From Diadema setosum (lineage: Eukaryota > Echinodermata > Echinoidea > Diadematoida > Diadematidae): a stretch of DNA of 64,000 bases. The number at the start of each line of letters is the position of its first letter. Position 1 is the stretch's first letter. Position numbers and translations under genes: made by a program. The notes beneath the pieces are model-generated. The model did not search any database and was not told the origin of the DNA. It saw only the letters and a list, made by a program, of their open reading frames with translations. Shown here in pieces: positions 34,822 to 47,994 of this stretch. Where the stretch lies: the NCBI RefSeq assembly GCF_964275005.1, contig NC_092705.1, forward strand, positions 4,589,825 through 4,653,824, given 5' to 3'.

Positions 34822-37800
34822 TCACCTCTTCTTTCCACATCGCTGCCTGAAGAACGAGGGCGCCGTTTCGTAAAGCCACTCGGCGTCTACCACACAGACA
34901 TTCCTGCAATAACAGAGTTTAGAAGAGGCAACCCATTAAACCATGAGATCAACTGCCCCATAATCACTGAATTTGCAACCAACACCAAATTGCTTGACCT
35001 ATTTTGTAAGACCCTTTACATGCTTAACCAGTTTCTCCTGCAATTCTCTCTGTACCAGGTTCCCGCAAGGAACGGGTTAATAAGTGCTATATCCTCCCCT
35101 CCCCCCCCCCCCCCAACCACCACCACCCATTTCGAACAAAGTTTAATTTCAGACTCTTTGCAAATAGAAACACAAATGGAAAAGAGATGACTAATCCATA
35201 AGAAAATGGCCAAAGAAATTCAATTTTGATAAACGAGATATGTATATAACTAGATAATATGTAATGAGATATGTAACTACATGTATATACTGGAAAGATC
35301 CTATCAATCCTAATGTTGGCGAGGCATATCCTGGGCGCTACAAACCCACATACCCATGGCAACCAAATCAATGTTGAGCAAGTAAACCAATTGCGCATTT
35401 GCTTGTTAACAATCTTAGGTCCTTGCCTTAAAACATTAATTGGGACATGTTGGATACTCAAACCAACTGTGACATCATGAAAAGTGGGATGGCTGTATGA
35501 CTGAGTCCCAGTGAAAATCCTCCTAAAACTGATGTGGACTAGTTCCTTACCTCATGTAGCACTTTGTTGTGTGAACCAGTTCACTATACAGGAGGTAGGA
35601 CGGCTTGCTCTGGAAGAGGCAGGAGGAGGGGTGAATGGCCACCACCTGCTTGCGATCCAACTGAGCGGAAAGAAAGAGAGAGATGCGAATTTCAACCAAC
35701 TTGTTGGTCAGAGTAAATTAATTTACAAATTATGAAAATTTTGAGTAGGAATCAAGAAAAGCAGAGACAATATATTAAACAATATCATCGCGTAAACTTG
35801 ATTCTGTCCATTTTAGATGTGTGTGTAAGGAGTTTATGTAAGGTAATAAATACCAACATTTTGTAACTTGCATCTGTTGGTTGACTGTCACTTTCATTTT
35901 GTTCTTCTTGGTACACCAGGTTAGGGCTCACTGCTTGCACAGTCCCCCCCCCCCCCCCCCCCCATTCACTTATGCTGTTGCTATTTCACTCTCTTCCCAT
36001 TCTTTATCTCTCTCTCTTTTGTTCCTTATTTGGTTTGATGTTGCCTCTCTATTCATCCTTATCCTTCACAGGTTGCCCCCTATGATCCTGGGGGTCATCA
36101 ATGACCCACCTCTACCTTTGTCTGTCCATCCTCCTGCTTTAATCCCCTTCCCTACTTGTTGGGCTCCTTGCCCTTTACTTCCAACCCATCCCTTTTGTTT
36201 TCTTTGTTCTGTGTCTCTAGCCCTCCCCTGACTGTTCTTGTCTTGTGTAGTCCTTATATGTGATTGCTTTCCCTGCCTGCTTGTCACTTTGCCTCTGATG
36301 AAGATTCTGCTAGGAGCGAAAGCTCAGGCCCCTTTTGACTCCATTTCACCCCATTGTCTTGCCACTTTTGGATAAGCAGTTTTTAGCAGCTTTTTTTTTT
36401 TTTGCTACATGTAATAAACATCACTTACAGTGAGGTATGTTCCATCAGACTGGAGCTCAGCCGAGTTCATGAACAATCCTTGAGTTAAGCATTTCCTGAA
36501 AAAAAAAAAGAAAGAAAACAAACAGCATAACACAAGGAATACAAACAAATATTTTCTTTTCATGACAAAACTTTTCTATTGTTACATCATACTAGTAATT
36601 CATGCTAGGAATATGGCACACAAATTGTGACCTCCTTTCAACTTACATACATTGTACATGAGAAAACACACAGGACCTTCAGCTAATTCTGGAAATGCTA
36701 AACCATGTCTGTTTCCCCCCCCCCCCCCTTTCTCTCCCTCTATAAGTTTTGTTGTAGTTGGGTGTTTTGTGTGTTTTTTTGGAGGGTGGGGAAAAGCATT
36801 AATAAGTGTTTTCAATTTGACTGAAAGAGACACATCACTCATTGGTAATAACCTTTCTTGTCCAGTCGTGGCATAAGGGTCTGAAAGCTAGAGAGATTGA
36901 AGACAATTTGTGCCATTGACCTTCTAAATGTTAGAGGTGGAATTATTCCTACAAGACGAAGAGACAAATCTGTTGGCAAAATCCTACAATTTCAAGTACC
37001 TTCATTGTAAGCAAATATCTCAAACTTTGTCTGATCTTGCTCTTTGAGGATCCTCATTTTCCTTGCACATATATTGGATCTACATGTCAGCTAACAACTA
37101 AATAGCTCATAAGAGTGCTATACCAATGTAATTATTGTAATTGTAATCGTACATGTCGAGATAAGAACCACTCGTTCGCGTTAACTAGACCTTAACCCTT
37201 GGATTCTGGCAACCCACATTTGCTCTTGTGTAATAATACATGGGGATTAAATCATTACGGGAAGCAGTGGGTTAGCAAACCTGATGGAGGTGAAGTTGTG
37301 GCCGCACGACTCCAGCGGCAGGTTCGCCTTTAAGCACAGGTCTCGCAGCTGCTTACGCACCTCGGCCGCATGCTTCAAGTTACGGTGGTTGATGAAGTTC
37401 TCCCGACACCAGTCCTTTTAGACAGACAGGGATGGAACCAAACACAGATCAACACCCCTACATGTCTATTGCACAACTTTTTAGACTACTTTGCTCTCTA
37501 TCACTATCACATGGGGTATTGACAAGATTAGTTGATCTACAGACATTGGAGATTGGCTACACAGTTGTACAAAATCCAGTTCAACACAACTCTCAACTCT
37601 ATAACCAGTGGACTCGCCCACAATTATTTCAGAGTACACGACAAGCTCATCATAATGAGCTGCGTGAGTCTAATGAAATTTCCTCATTATATCAGGTACA
37701 AATTATATCTCACCCTATCAAATCTTATTGTAACAGAGTTCCCCTGTATACCTTGGTTGATGGTATGATACTGCTAACCATGGTTGATGACCCAACATCC

Positions 37801-40800
37801 ATAACAAGCTTCCTCATCAAAACCTGGTGTATAGCAAATATTACAAACAAGGCATGTTGCGTCTGTGGTGGGTTTTTTCAAGAAATATAGCTTTACTTGC
37901 AAAATGCACCTTCTTGTTCTTGACCGCCTTAAACGCCCGGTACACTGTCAGGAGAGTCACATGATCACCCTCGCTACAAAAGAATTTCTTCCACGCCGCC
38001 ACAGCCTGCTCTCTCTACATCAAAAACAGGCCAAACAAACAAACCAAAGTTAATGGTTACACAAATCTGTTGTTGATAAAGAGCATCTCTGAGTAATTCT
38101 CATCAGGATGAAAAACAAGAAAAGAAATGAACTGTTGGGAAAAGGATCACTAAAAACCTTTGAAAATGTTTGCCTGCAAGTGCTACGCTAAACAAATAAT
38201 TCAAATAATTTGAACACTGGTACAAACCATGTACTCATTCAAAGCCAAGATAAAATCACCTTTAAGCTTTAGAAATTGTCAGTTAGAAATCATGATAATT
38301 CATCTTCAGTAAACAAGAAGTAAAGCTATTTCGAGTATGGTGGTGGATGTAAGTATCCCTGCCCTGTCTTTATCATATTCAAAGTTTTACAAATAATCAC
38401 ACTGTGAACACATTACAAGAAAGTTTTGTGTTTGTTTTTCTCAATGCAATTTCATGCATACACAAATTTTAGCAATTACAAGAAAAGACAGAACTGCAAT
38501 TTATTAGCCCATTGGCATGTCCACTGGAGCATATTTTGTTTAATGCCAATTGGTGTCAAAAGGGGCCTGAGCTTCTGATCCAAGCAGAACCTTTGTCAGA
38601 GACAAAATGACAAACAGGCAAGGAAAGCAAAAACCTAAAGGACTACACACAACAAGCACAGTCAAGGGAGGGTGAGGGACACAGAACAAAGAAAACAAAA
38701 GGGATGGGTTGGAAGTCAAGGGCAAGGAGCCCAACAAGTAAGGGAGGGGATTAGAGCAGGAAGGTGGACAGACAAAAGGCAGAGGAGGGTGAGTGATGAT
38801 CTAAGGATCATAGGGGGCAACCTGTGAAGGATAAGGATGAATAAATAGGCAGGGCCTATCTTCTGATATGGCCTCCCTAGATCCTAGATTCTGCTAGGAT
38901 CAAAAGCTAAGGTCCCTTTTGACTCCATTTTACTATATTGGCTCACCAATATTGGATAAACAGTTTTTCAGCAGCTTTTTTCTCTACACTTAATGCCAAT
39001 TGGCAAAGATGTCTGAAAATGATATCAAAAGTGATTACTCAATCCACTTTTAATCCCCTTTGTGTCTCCACAGCCTTGCTGTTGGACTGAGGCACATTGG
39101 TATGTCTGAATGGGATGGCTAACTTGCTTTGATCATAACAAGCTACTGCTATTGTAGATTTTATGGTGCTTGTATTTTTGCAAGGCGATCAAAAATAGTG
39201 CCTCCCATAAATCAGTTCTCAAGTGTATAGTCTCAAAGAATGAAAATTGTTCATTTTTTGCTCACAAAGTGAGATTATTTCCTTGTCATGCCCTCAATTG
39301 GGCTTTCGATCTGTGACATGAATGCCAAGAAAATGCAGCCTACCGGGTTGGACAATGGAAACAGCTGTCTCGCACATGTGCAGAACACCATTTTTTGCCT
39401 AATTATGAAAATCAATTTCATCTCAGCATTTACGGCGCAATTCTTAAGCTCATTAATGTGGTTATTTGTCACTAATTCAACCAGTTGTGACATTCTTGTA
39501 CAAGCCTTGATTTGCAAAAATATATTGTGTACACAGTAAAGGGCAGAGAAGAGCTATGGGGAAGACAGAGTCGTGCACATAGGAATTTATTTGTAAGGGC
39601 TTTGTAAAGGACATACCTTGTACATGGGACTGTGTAGAATGGACTCCACAGAGAGCACAGAAACTATCGTCAGGATCTCTTCTCTACATAACAAACAAAA
39701 GGACAAGAACCAAAAAAAAAACAAAAAACTTTCATCTTCCAATTGGCAACAAAAAGAGTATTAAATAAGAAAAGACGAATGTTTTACAGGCATACTTCAT
39801 GAAGTGTCAAAAAACATTTCAACATTTTCACTTGTCTGAGGATGCAATGACTGCTCTAACCTAATATAGCGACAAAAAGAATTAAACCTTATTTGATGTA
39901 CATTTAAAGAATGGTGACAAAATGGGTGAAATTTGTGTTTTATAGCTTAGAAAATTCCTTACCCTGAACTGATAGACAGGACATGACAGAAACTAAAGTT
40001 TGGAAACTGACATATGAATACAAATTTCTCTTTCCTCGATACATCATACGTTCATGCAGTTTACTTTTTTTTTGCAAATTTCGCAAGACAACTGATGTTG
40101 GGTGAAACTAACACACCACAGTACTGCCTCCAATACAACAAATGGATTGTATACCACGTAATCATATATCAGTAGAAAGTACTTCATATGTATATTGAAA
40201 GGGATTACACTTAAGTTTCAAATTTCCTGGTGGTATCAATTATGAATTGAACAAATCGAGAAACTGCCCTACAAACCCAAATTTGTGAAATATAGGCCAT
40301 AAACAGTTCAATGCTTAGTGCATTGCTGAAATTTCTGAAGTATGCCTAAACCCTTTAGTACTATGGAGGCTATTTTGCTGTTTTGGTAGAGGGGTGGGAG
40401 GCTTTCAGACGGTGTGGTTTTGCACAATGCATGGCCTGTCACCTGATGCCCACATACGAATGCAAGAAAGAATAGCAAACTTACAGACATCCGTAGTCCC
40501 TTGCACTGATAATGACCTTTGACATCGGCGGGTCGAGAGGGTACATCGACATCTCACGGCCAGGGCTGGTCAGCTGTAAATTTGTTGACACAAAGAAATG
40601 ACAACATTATTCATAATATTCAATGGGCTTTTCACAGCAGAACAAAAACACTTCTCTGAAAAACATAAGAAGAAACAAAAATAGAAACAAAAAACAAAAA
40701 CAAGTGCACAGGGTGAAATTTTAAATGGTACATCATTTTTTTTTCTTCAGTCGCCTTAATTGAGACTAGCATTGTAGAAACATAATTTTGTTATTACTGA

Positions 40801-43800
40801 CAGACATTGGATTCTTAGATTCTAATGAGTATTCTTGTGTATATTCCATTCTTTCTTATGTCATCATTAGCGAATCAAATAAAATTCAATGGAGGTGTTA
40901 AACAAATATTTCCAAAACTGACATTAATTCATACTGGTCACTCAGAGGTCTGATTATTGTGGTTGGCCTGCCAATGGCCAGTCTGACCTTAAGGTGTTTC
41001 TCTCTGCTGACCGCTCCCAGCAGCTCCAGCTGTTTGATGGCTGCTTCCAAAGACTATATGGAAAAGAAAAATAGATGAATAAATAAGAAAGACAGAACCC
41101 TTTGATTCATAATAGAAACATGTGTGAGCCCAGTAGCTTCCAGAAGACAATGGCATTATGGTAAAATCAACTATCAACCATAGAATTACAGAGCAAAGGG
41201 TAACAAAAGAGAACCCTCCTTTAGCTATCTCCCCCTACAACACCCAGAGGATGATGTCAAATTCCAGTAATGATTTAATCATCACCCATCCAACAGGACA
41301 CATCCGCTTGTGAAATGTTTCAGACTTTTAGATTTAACGACAACAAAAGCAGAGAGAAAATCAACACCTCTGACAGAAAATTAACAACAAAAGAACAATG
41401 TAAATACAAAGTACAGAAAATATCTACCAGAACACTGACCAAATTCCATTGCCAGCTTCACTTCAATTACTTGCAGGCAAGCACACATATACACACTAAC
41501 TAAAATATACAGTTAAACTCGCATAAGTCGATCTTCTCGGGACTGAGCAAAACACATCGACTTAGGCGATTTTCGACTTGTGCGTAAGTCGAAAAAAATC
41601 GACTTACAGTTTCACCACAGGTACATACATGTATGTTTAATGTACATGTATGTTGTCTACTCTGGAGCCGAGAGCTGGAGCGGTGTGCCGCGCGCAGCAC
41701 GGGTCGCCCAGCAGGGCCGCGGCTAGTAAACTTTGCATGGACAGTGCATTAGTATTGGCACAGGTCCGATTAATATGAACGATATTTGAGCAGTGATTGA
41801 TTCCAGTTTACCATACCATGGCTTGAAATGCGTGTAGAGGTGCAATTCTGATTTACCCGTGCCCGTAACTTTCCCCCTACTTTCCGCTTTGAAAACTCAG
41901 CAGCTTCATCCATTATACCACTCCACTGCACAGCGCTGCAAATGCCAAGCTACATGTACACTGCAAGCTCAATACTGTACATGTAAATGAACGCATGTGT
42001 ACTGTACGAACGCTGTACGTACGTAGCGCGACAGCTGACACTGATGCGATCACTTTGAATTTTGATTTTAGATCATTTTTTTTTGTCACCTCAAACTCAT
42101 CTGACAAACAAAATAATGATGAGTAATAAATAATGAATAATAAATGACAGTGATTTATTACACAATAAAATCTTATTCGACTTAGGCACAGTGAATTCAA
42201 TGGTTTTTCCGTGAAAGTGTTCCTGGAATTTCATCGACTTAGGCGAGTATTCGACTTACAAAATTCGACTTGTGAGTGAATTAATACACGCAAGTCAATG
42301 GGGAAAAATCAGGACTTTTTAAAATCATCGACTTACGCGATTATTCGACATATGCGACGTCGACTTAGGCGAGTTTAACTGTACTGTATTCACACACACA
42401 TGCACAACCAAGTTGGTTTTTCTTCTATGTAATGTAAAAATACATGATGTAAAATTAAAGAAATTTCTTCATCAATCGCACAGATAGAGACCTGGGGCCT
42501 GTTTCATAAAACTTGTCATCAGTGACAACTACCACATTTCTATGACAAATTTGCTCTCAGCCAATCAGATGCAAGGATTTCAGTAGCTTGTCACATCTAT
42601 GACAACTTGTCACTGATGACAAGGGCCCCAGCTGGTCCAAGCAGTTTTGCATATTTTGGCATCAATCCCTCATTTTTTATCTACAATAATTTCACACTGC
42701 CTACGTAGACAAGGGCAACAGAACTTGAATAAATCGAACATCAAATTTCTCTGGTAGCACATCAACACAATGCAGTGTCATCCTAGGGGTGAGCATGTAC
42801 ACCTTCGTTGACTTACTTCTCTTGGAGGAGAGTCCATGAAGTCAAAGGTCAAGATATTCTTGATGTTCATGGCAAGTAGCTGAAGCACAACGCTGGCAAC
42901 ATTACATCTGAAATGTAAACAGACATGGACAACTTGCACTTGGCATCAGTTGGTCATCTCATTTCACGTGACAAAATATCCAATATCATGTCATGGATTG
43001 AAAGACAAATCACTATATTCACATCTTGTTTGTCTGTTTGTTTTTTGTTTTGGGGTGCATCTTCATTACAACTATGAATCTAAAATCACTGTACAAAGTT
43101 TAAAAGAATAAACTTTCAAGGTATTAAATTTTTCTCAACACTTTTTAAAAAATCTATACAGAGCGAAGTTGACATCCACAAAACTTTAGATAAATCATTA
43201 CAGATAAATATTGAGAGGTATGGTAATATCAGAAATATCAGAAATAAATATATTTCTAATCATAATGGCAGCTCACCTTTGTATCTCTGGGACAGTGTTG
43301 GCATCCAGTTTAGAAAACTCATCTTCTGTATACAACCTCCAACATGTGCCACTGAAACAAAGCAAGAAATCTTTCCATTAATTTGGTCCTATTTGCCACA
43401 TTTCCTCAACAGATATTCATCAGTGACACATCACAAATAGGGTTACAGTTATAAAAGTTTTTTGAAATGACTCTGGGAATCATTGTCTCTTATGCAGGGT
43501 TCCATGACATTTGCTCCTGTAACAATTGCTCCCATTAAATATCTGCATGCTCAGCACAAACTCATATTCTATACCCACAAACATAACCATAACACCCTAA
43601 CCCTCTGATCTCGTAACATCTTTACCAATATCATTACATCTCTGTGAGACTTTTAAGTTTCATTCTAAATATACAAAATATACAATGACGAAGTAGTAAT
43701 TGTATACATAAACATTTTGACTGTGACCAAAAATACTGTCCTTTGAATGCAATTTAATCTTCCAAACTCCATCACTTTCCTGTTTCTCTTGCTTTTGTGG

Positions 43801-46800
43801 AATTATCACCACTCTGTACTATTGCCTTTATACTTCCATTTATCATGATCGCTTTGAACAGGGACTACATGTAGATTCAACCTTTGAAATAACTTTACTG
43901 TTGTTTGAAATCTCCCACAATGTGCTGCAGAGGAGGGCTGTTTTGTGTGTGTCTGTTAACTTAATCACAGTACTAAGTACTGTTTACCCCATATATTTTG
44001 CAAGGTTTTTATTTTCATGAGTTTTGCAAGTTGGGTACTATTAGAGAATTTATCCACATGCAAAATCATAACTCTGATTTTGACATGAATGCCACATGCA
44101 AACATACATTTCTGTGTTCAGTACTATGCTCCAAAATCACTTATTCAATCACTCGCGAAATTGTCGGAAAGTCCCAATTCGCAAAAAAAAAAAAATAAGA
44201 CCCTCCACAAATATATGATGTTTTCAGTAGTCTGCTAGGATTGTTACCTGTCCTCCCTCCCGGCTCGTCCAGTTCTCTGCCAGGCCTGAGCCCGTGAGAC
44301 CCACTGCACCTTCAGCAGGTCCAGACCACTGCCAGGCTGGTAGCTCCTGGTGAGTGGGACCAAAGTGGAACAGGACCAGATTAAATCAATTAGGAAATGG
44401 CAGCGACTGTGAGACCTGATATATACATGGCAACATTGGTAACAGGTGGCTAGCTTTGAGTATTTTACCAAATTTATATCAGTGTAACTATGCAGCTGTG
44501 AGTGTTTTTGTTTTTCAAATTTTCAAATGCCACTATGAAAAAGAGGCAAAAACACTATTTCTCTTACTGTCTGTTTCTCTCAAATCTCCAAAGCTACATT
44601 ACCATCAAGTTATGTGAAAGTACGTTTGTATACCATTACGTAAAATTTACCCACAAAATCAGTACATGGGTAAATCTGTATATCTATTAGCCCTTTATAA
44701 CCTTACTCCCTGCAGATAGATAAAAAGAAAGAGGCAGTTTGTGAAAACAGCATAAAACAAAATACCCTATATACAACTCCACAGGATGGGTAAATTCAGA
44801 AAAAAAAGACTTGAGTAACTTTACAATAGTGTCAGGCAAAATGACGTTCAAACACTTCTGTTTACATATACCAGACATACTGATCACTTCTCAATTGGCA
44901 AATTATTGGGTAGGTGTCAAATACATCTCATTAATGAATTATAATTCAATGCAAGAAATATTTAACTTACTTCTCAAAATAGAAGATGATAACATAATTA
45001 TATTCTTGCACTGCTGCCAACATTTACGCATCAGTGTTTGGGAGGTCACAAAGATGGATCGAGAAGATACCGATGTATTAAATGCTTTCACGTATGCAAT
45101 AAGTGCTTTTCTCAAATCATGAGAACCGCACAAACTACACATTATTTTAATTCAAAAGACGAACATGGCATACTGCATACACTGATTTAAGTGCATCCTG
45201 GCACTTTACCTATCAGTTAATGTCCATTCCATATTCGTGGGATTTTTCACTACTATTGTAACTATTGTTTGATCTATAGACGTATGTCACAAATGTAATT
45301 TGTGAAAATGAACAGAGGCTTTCATAATTGATTTTCTCCACTGGACATGAAGTGGTAATTTTTCAGGGAAACATATCGTCGGTTGAGAATAAGAAGGGCG
45401 TTAAGTTGTCACTAAACCCATAGTGTTCGAGACAACTTAACGCCCTTCTCATTCTCAACAGACGACATCATCTCTGCACTTGCCCTAGTCACTGCCAAAC
45501 GAAATGTCTTTATTATCTTACTTGGCTTTCACTCGTCCTGTGTCGATGACGTGCTTGATGCCCGGAATCGTAACCGAGGTCTCAGCGATGTTCGTGGCAA
45601 GAATGACTTTCCTCTTCCCCTGCATCAAGACAAAAATGCAGTCAAAAATATTTTGTTAAAATATGCAACGTCAACACATAAATCCTGGCTCTGAAATGCA
45701 GGCAGCATTAACTGTTTGCTCGCCAAATTAGATAATTACAGTGTGTTACACAATTTTCAGATATATACAGGCTGCAGTCGTCAATTCACTTGCAAGTTAG
45801 AATAATGGGTGATAGGGCCAGGGCATATGAGGAGTTGTGCAAAGTAACTCAAACAAACAGAAAGCTACACACACATAAGCATACTATCAAGTACTAGTAT
45901 TAGTATTTATCAGCTGACGAAGCGCATTGATTCAACCCATTCTAAATGTGCGTAGAAAATCATGAAGATATTTTAGCAGGTTTTTGCATTCACACTTACC
46001 AAAGGTAGTGGCAACAGCCGTAAAAATTAATGTACAGCAAATATTACTGTGTTTACAATAGATATCTCGGCAGGATATTTTGGCGGGTTTAAGGATTCGT
46101 GCTAGCCGAAGATAGTGGCAAAATTTGTGCGAATCAATGTACCACAAATAATACTGTGTTTACAGTAGATATTGTTCCAATGGAAAGCATAAACTCACCG
46201 AAGGAACCGGTTGGAAGACCCTGAGCTGTTGTCCAGGTGGGAGAGCTGCGTACATCGGTATTGGCACAATGCCTGGAGCATCTATTAAAACAAAACAAAA
46301 CAAAAACAAAAATACACAAAGACATGTAAACAATCCATAGACCAATAAGATTTTAATAACTTTGCTTCATTCAGTCATTCAAAGCACACTTTTTAATCAA
46401 GAACAGATTAACAAGCTCTGGAAGAAAGAAGCAAAAACAGAGGAAGGAATAAAAGCAAAATATGACATTTCAACAGAAAAAAAGAAATCAACCACAACTG
46501 TGAAAAACTAAAGCATGACTTTTGTAGGATTGTTGACTGTATATAATACATGCGAGTATAAAATTAAATACCAGTAACACACACTACAGCTTTAAAATCA
46601 ATAGCTATTATCAAATACATTGTACCTCGGTTATCAAATAAGACCTTGAATGCAATGATACAGCTCATCTCTCTAAAATAAAAAAAAAAAAAGGAATGCA
46701 TATGACCAACAAAAAGACATGTGATCATTACACTAAAACATACATACATGTGTAAGATGAGCAAATGAATACTGCTTAGAAATCAAATCAGGCTGAAAAT

Positions 46801-47961
46801 AAAGTAACTACAACTTGAGAGAAGCATGAACAGATCAATCATTTACACATTCAATGTAACAAACCAACCAATCAATTAATCAATCGATCAATTAAACAAT
46901 CAATCAATCAATCAATTAACCAACTAGTTACTGTAAAAGTGGAAATTTTCGCGGTGTTGAAATTTTCGCGCATTTCGCGCAACCAGAAACTAGCGCGAAA
47001 ATAAAAACACGCGAATATTTTTGCTTGCCATACGTTCCTGTGCGTGATGTCTTGATTCCGCGGAATTAAAAACACGCGAAACTCTTCTGACCCGGCCTAG
47101 CGCGAAAAATTAGTCGCACGAAAATATCCACTTTTACAGTAATCAATCAATCAACCAACCGATCAAACAACCAACCAGTTAATCAATCAATCAATCAACT
47201 AACCGACTGACCGACTGACCAATCAACCGACCTACCAACCGAATGAGCAACCGCCCAACTGATCAACTAACCGACCAACAAACCAACCACGCAACCAACA
47301 ACTAACCAACCAATCGAAACAACATACAAACACATGTATGGAAAACATATTCATACAAGTTGCACATATACTGTCGAGTCTCACCTTGAGGTAAGTCTAG
47401 GGCCACTTCTCTGACAGACCTTGCCACACTCTCTATCTCATCCTGACCGGTAAGAAACACCAATATGTCTTCGCTGCAGATAGAAAGAGAGGATAATTCA
47501 GAATGTCATCGACAAATTGCCCTTCGTCAACGTAAATAAGCAATTATTCAGTTGTTTAGTGGTAGCCATGAACAAACAAACAAATAAAAAAGATCAAGGG
47601 CATACATACTCAGGTTGGATTCTAACCAGTCTATTTGTCAATCAGATGCAATAAAAATACTTTGACATAATGACGATTTGAATAACTCAGATCCTATTCA
47701 CAAGTGTGAAAACATTAACACATTATGGATGATTGGGAGGGCTTCAAAAAAAAAGGGGGGGTACTAACCCTTAAGGCTTTCTTTTTTAAGGTAAATCCCT
47801 TTATAGCTATACTACATAGATTGAATTTTGAATTTTATAGAGCAACATTTATCAAACAAAACATGAAGAGTTTCATTCATATAAATATAATATAAAATTA
47901 ATGGAGAAAAATTTAGAAAGATATTGTAGGTTTCATTAAAACATTCTATTATTATTATTAT

Positions 47962-47994
<33 letters not shown>

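Noticed and set aside
36300-36345. Hammerhead-ribozyme-like CTGATGA..CGAAA in the SINE-like repeat
   Set aside because: The core words are present, but stem II is weak and the third arm is not formed; the other two copies lack CTGATGA or GAAA.
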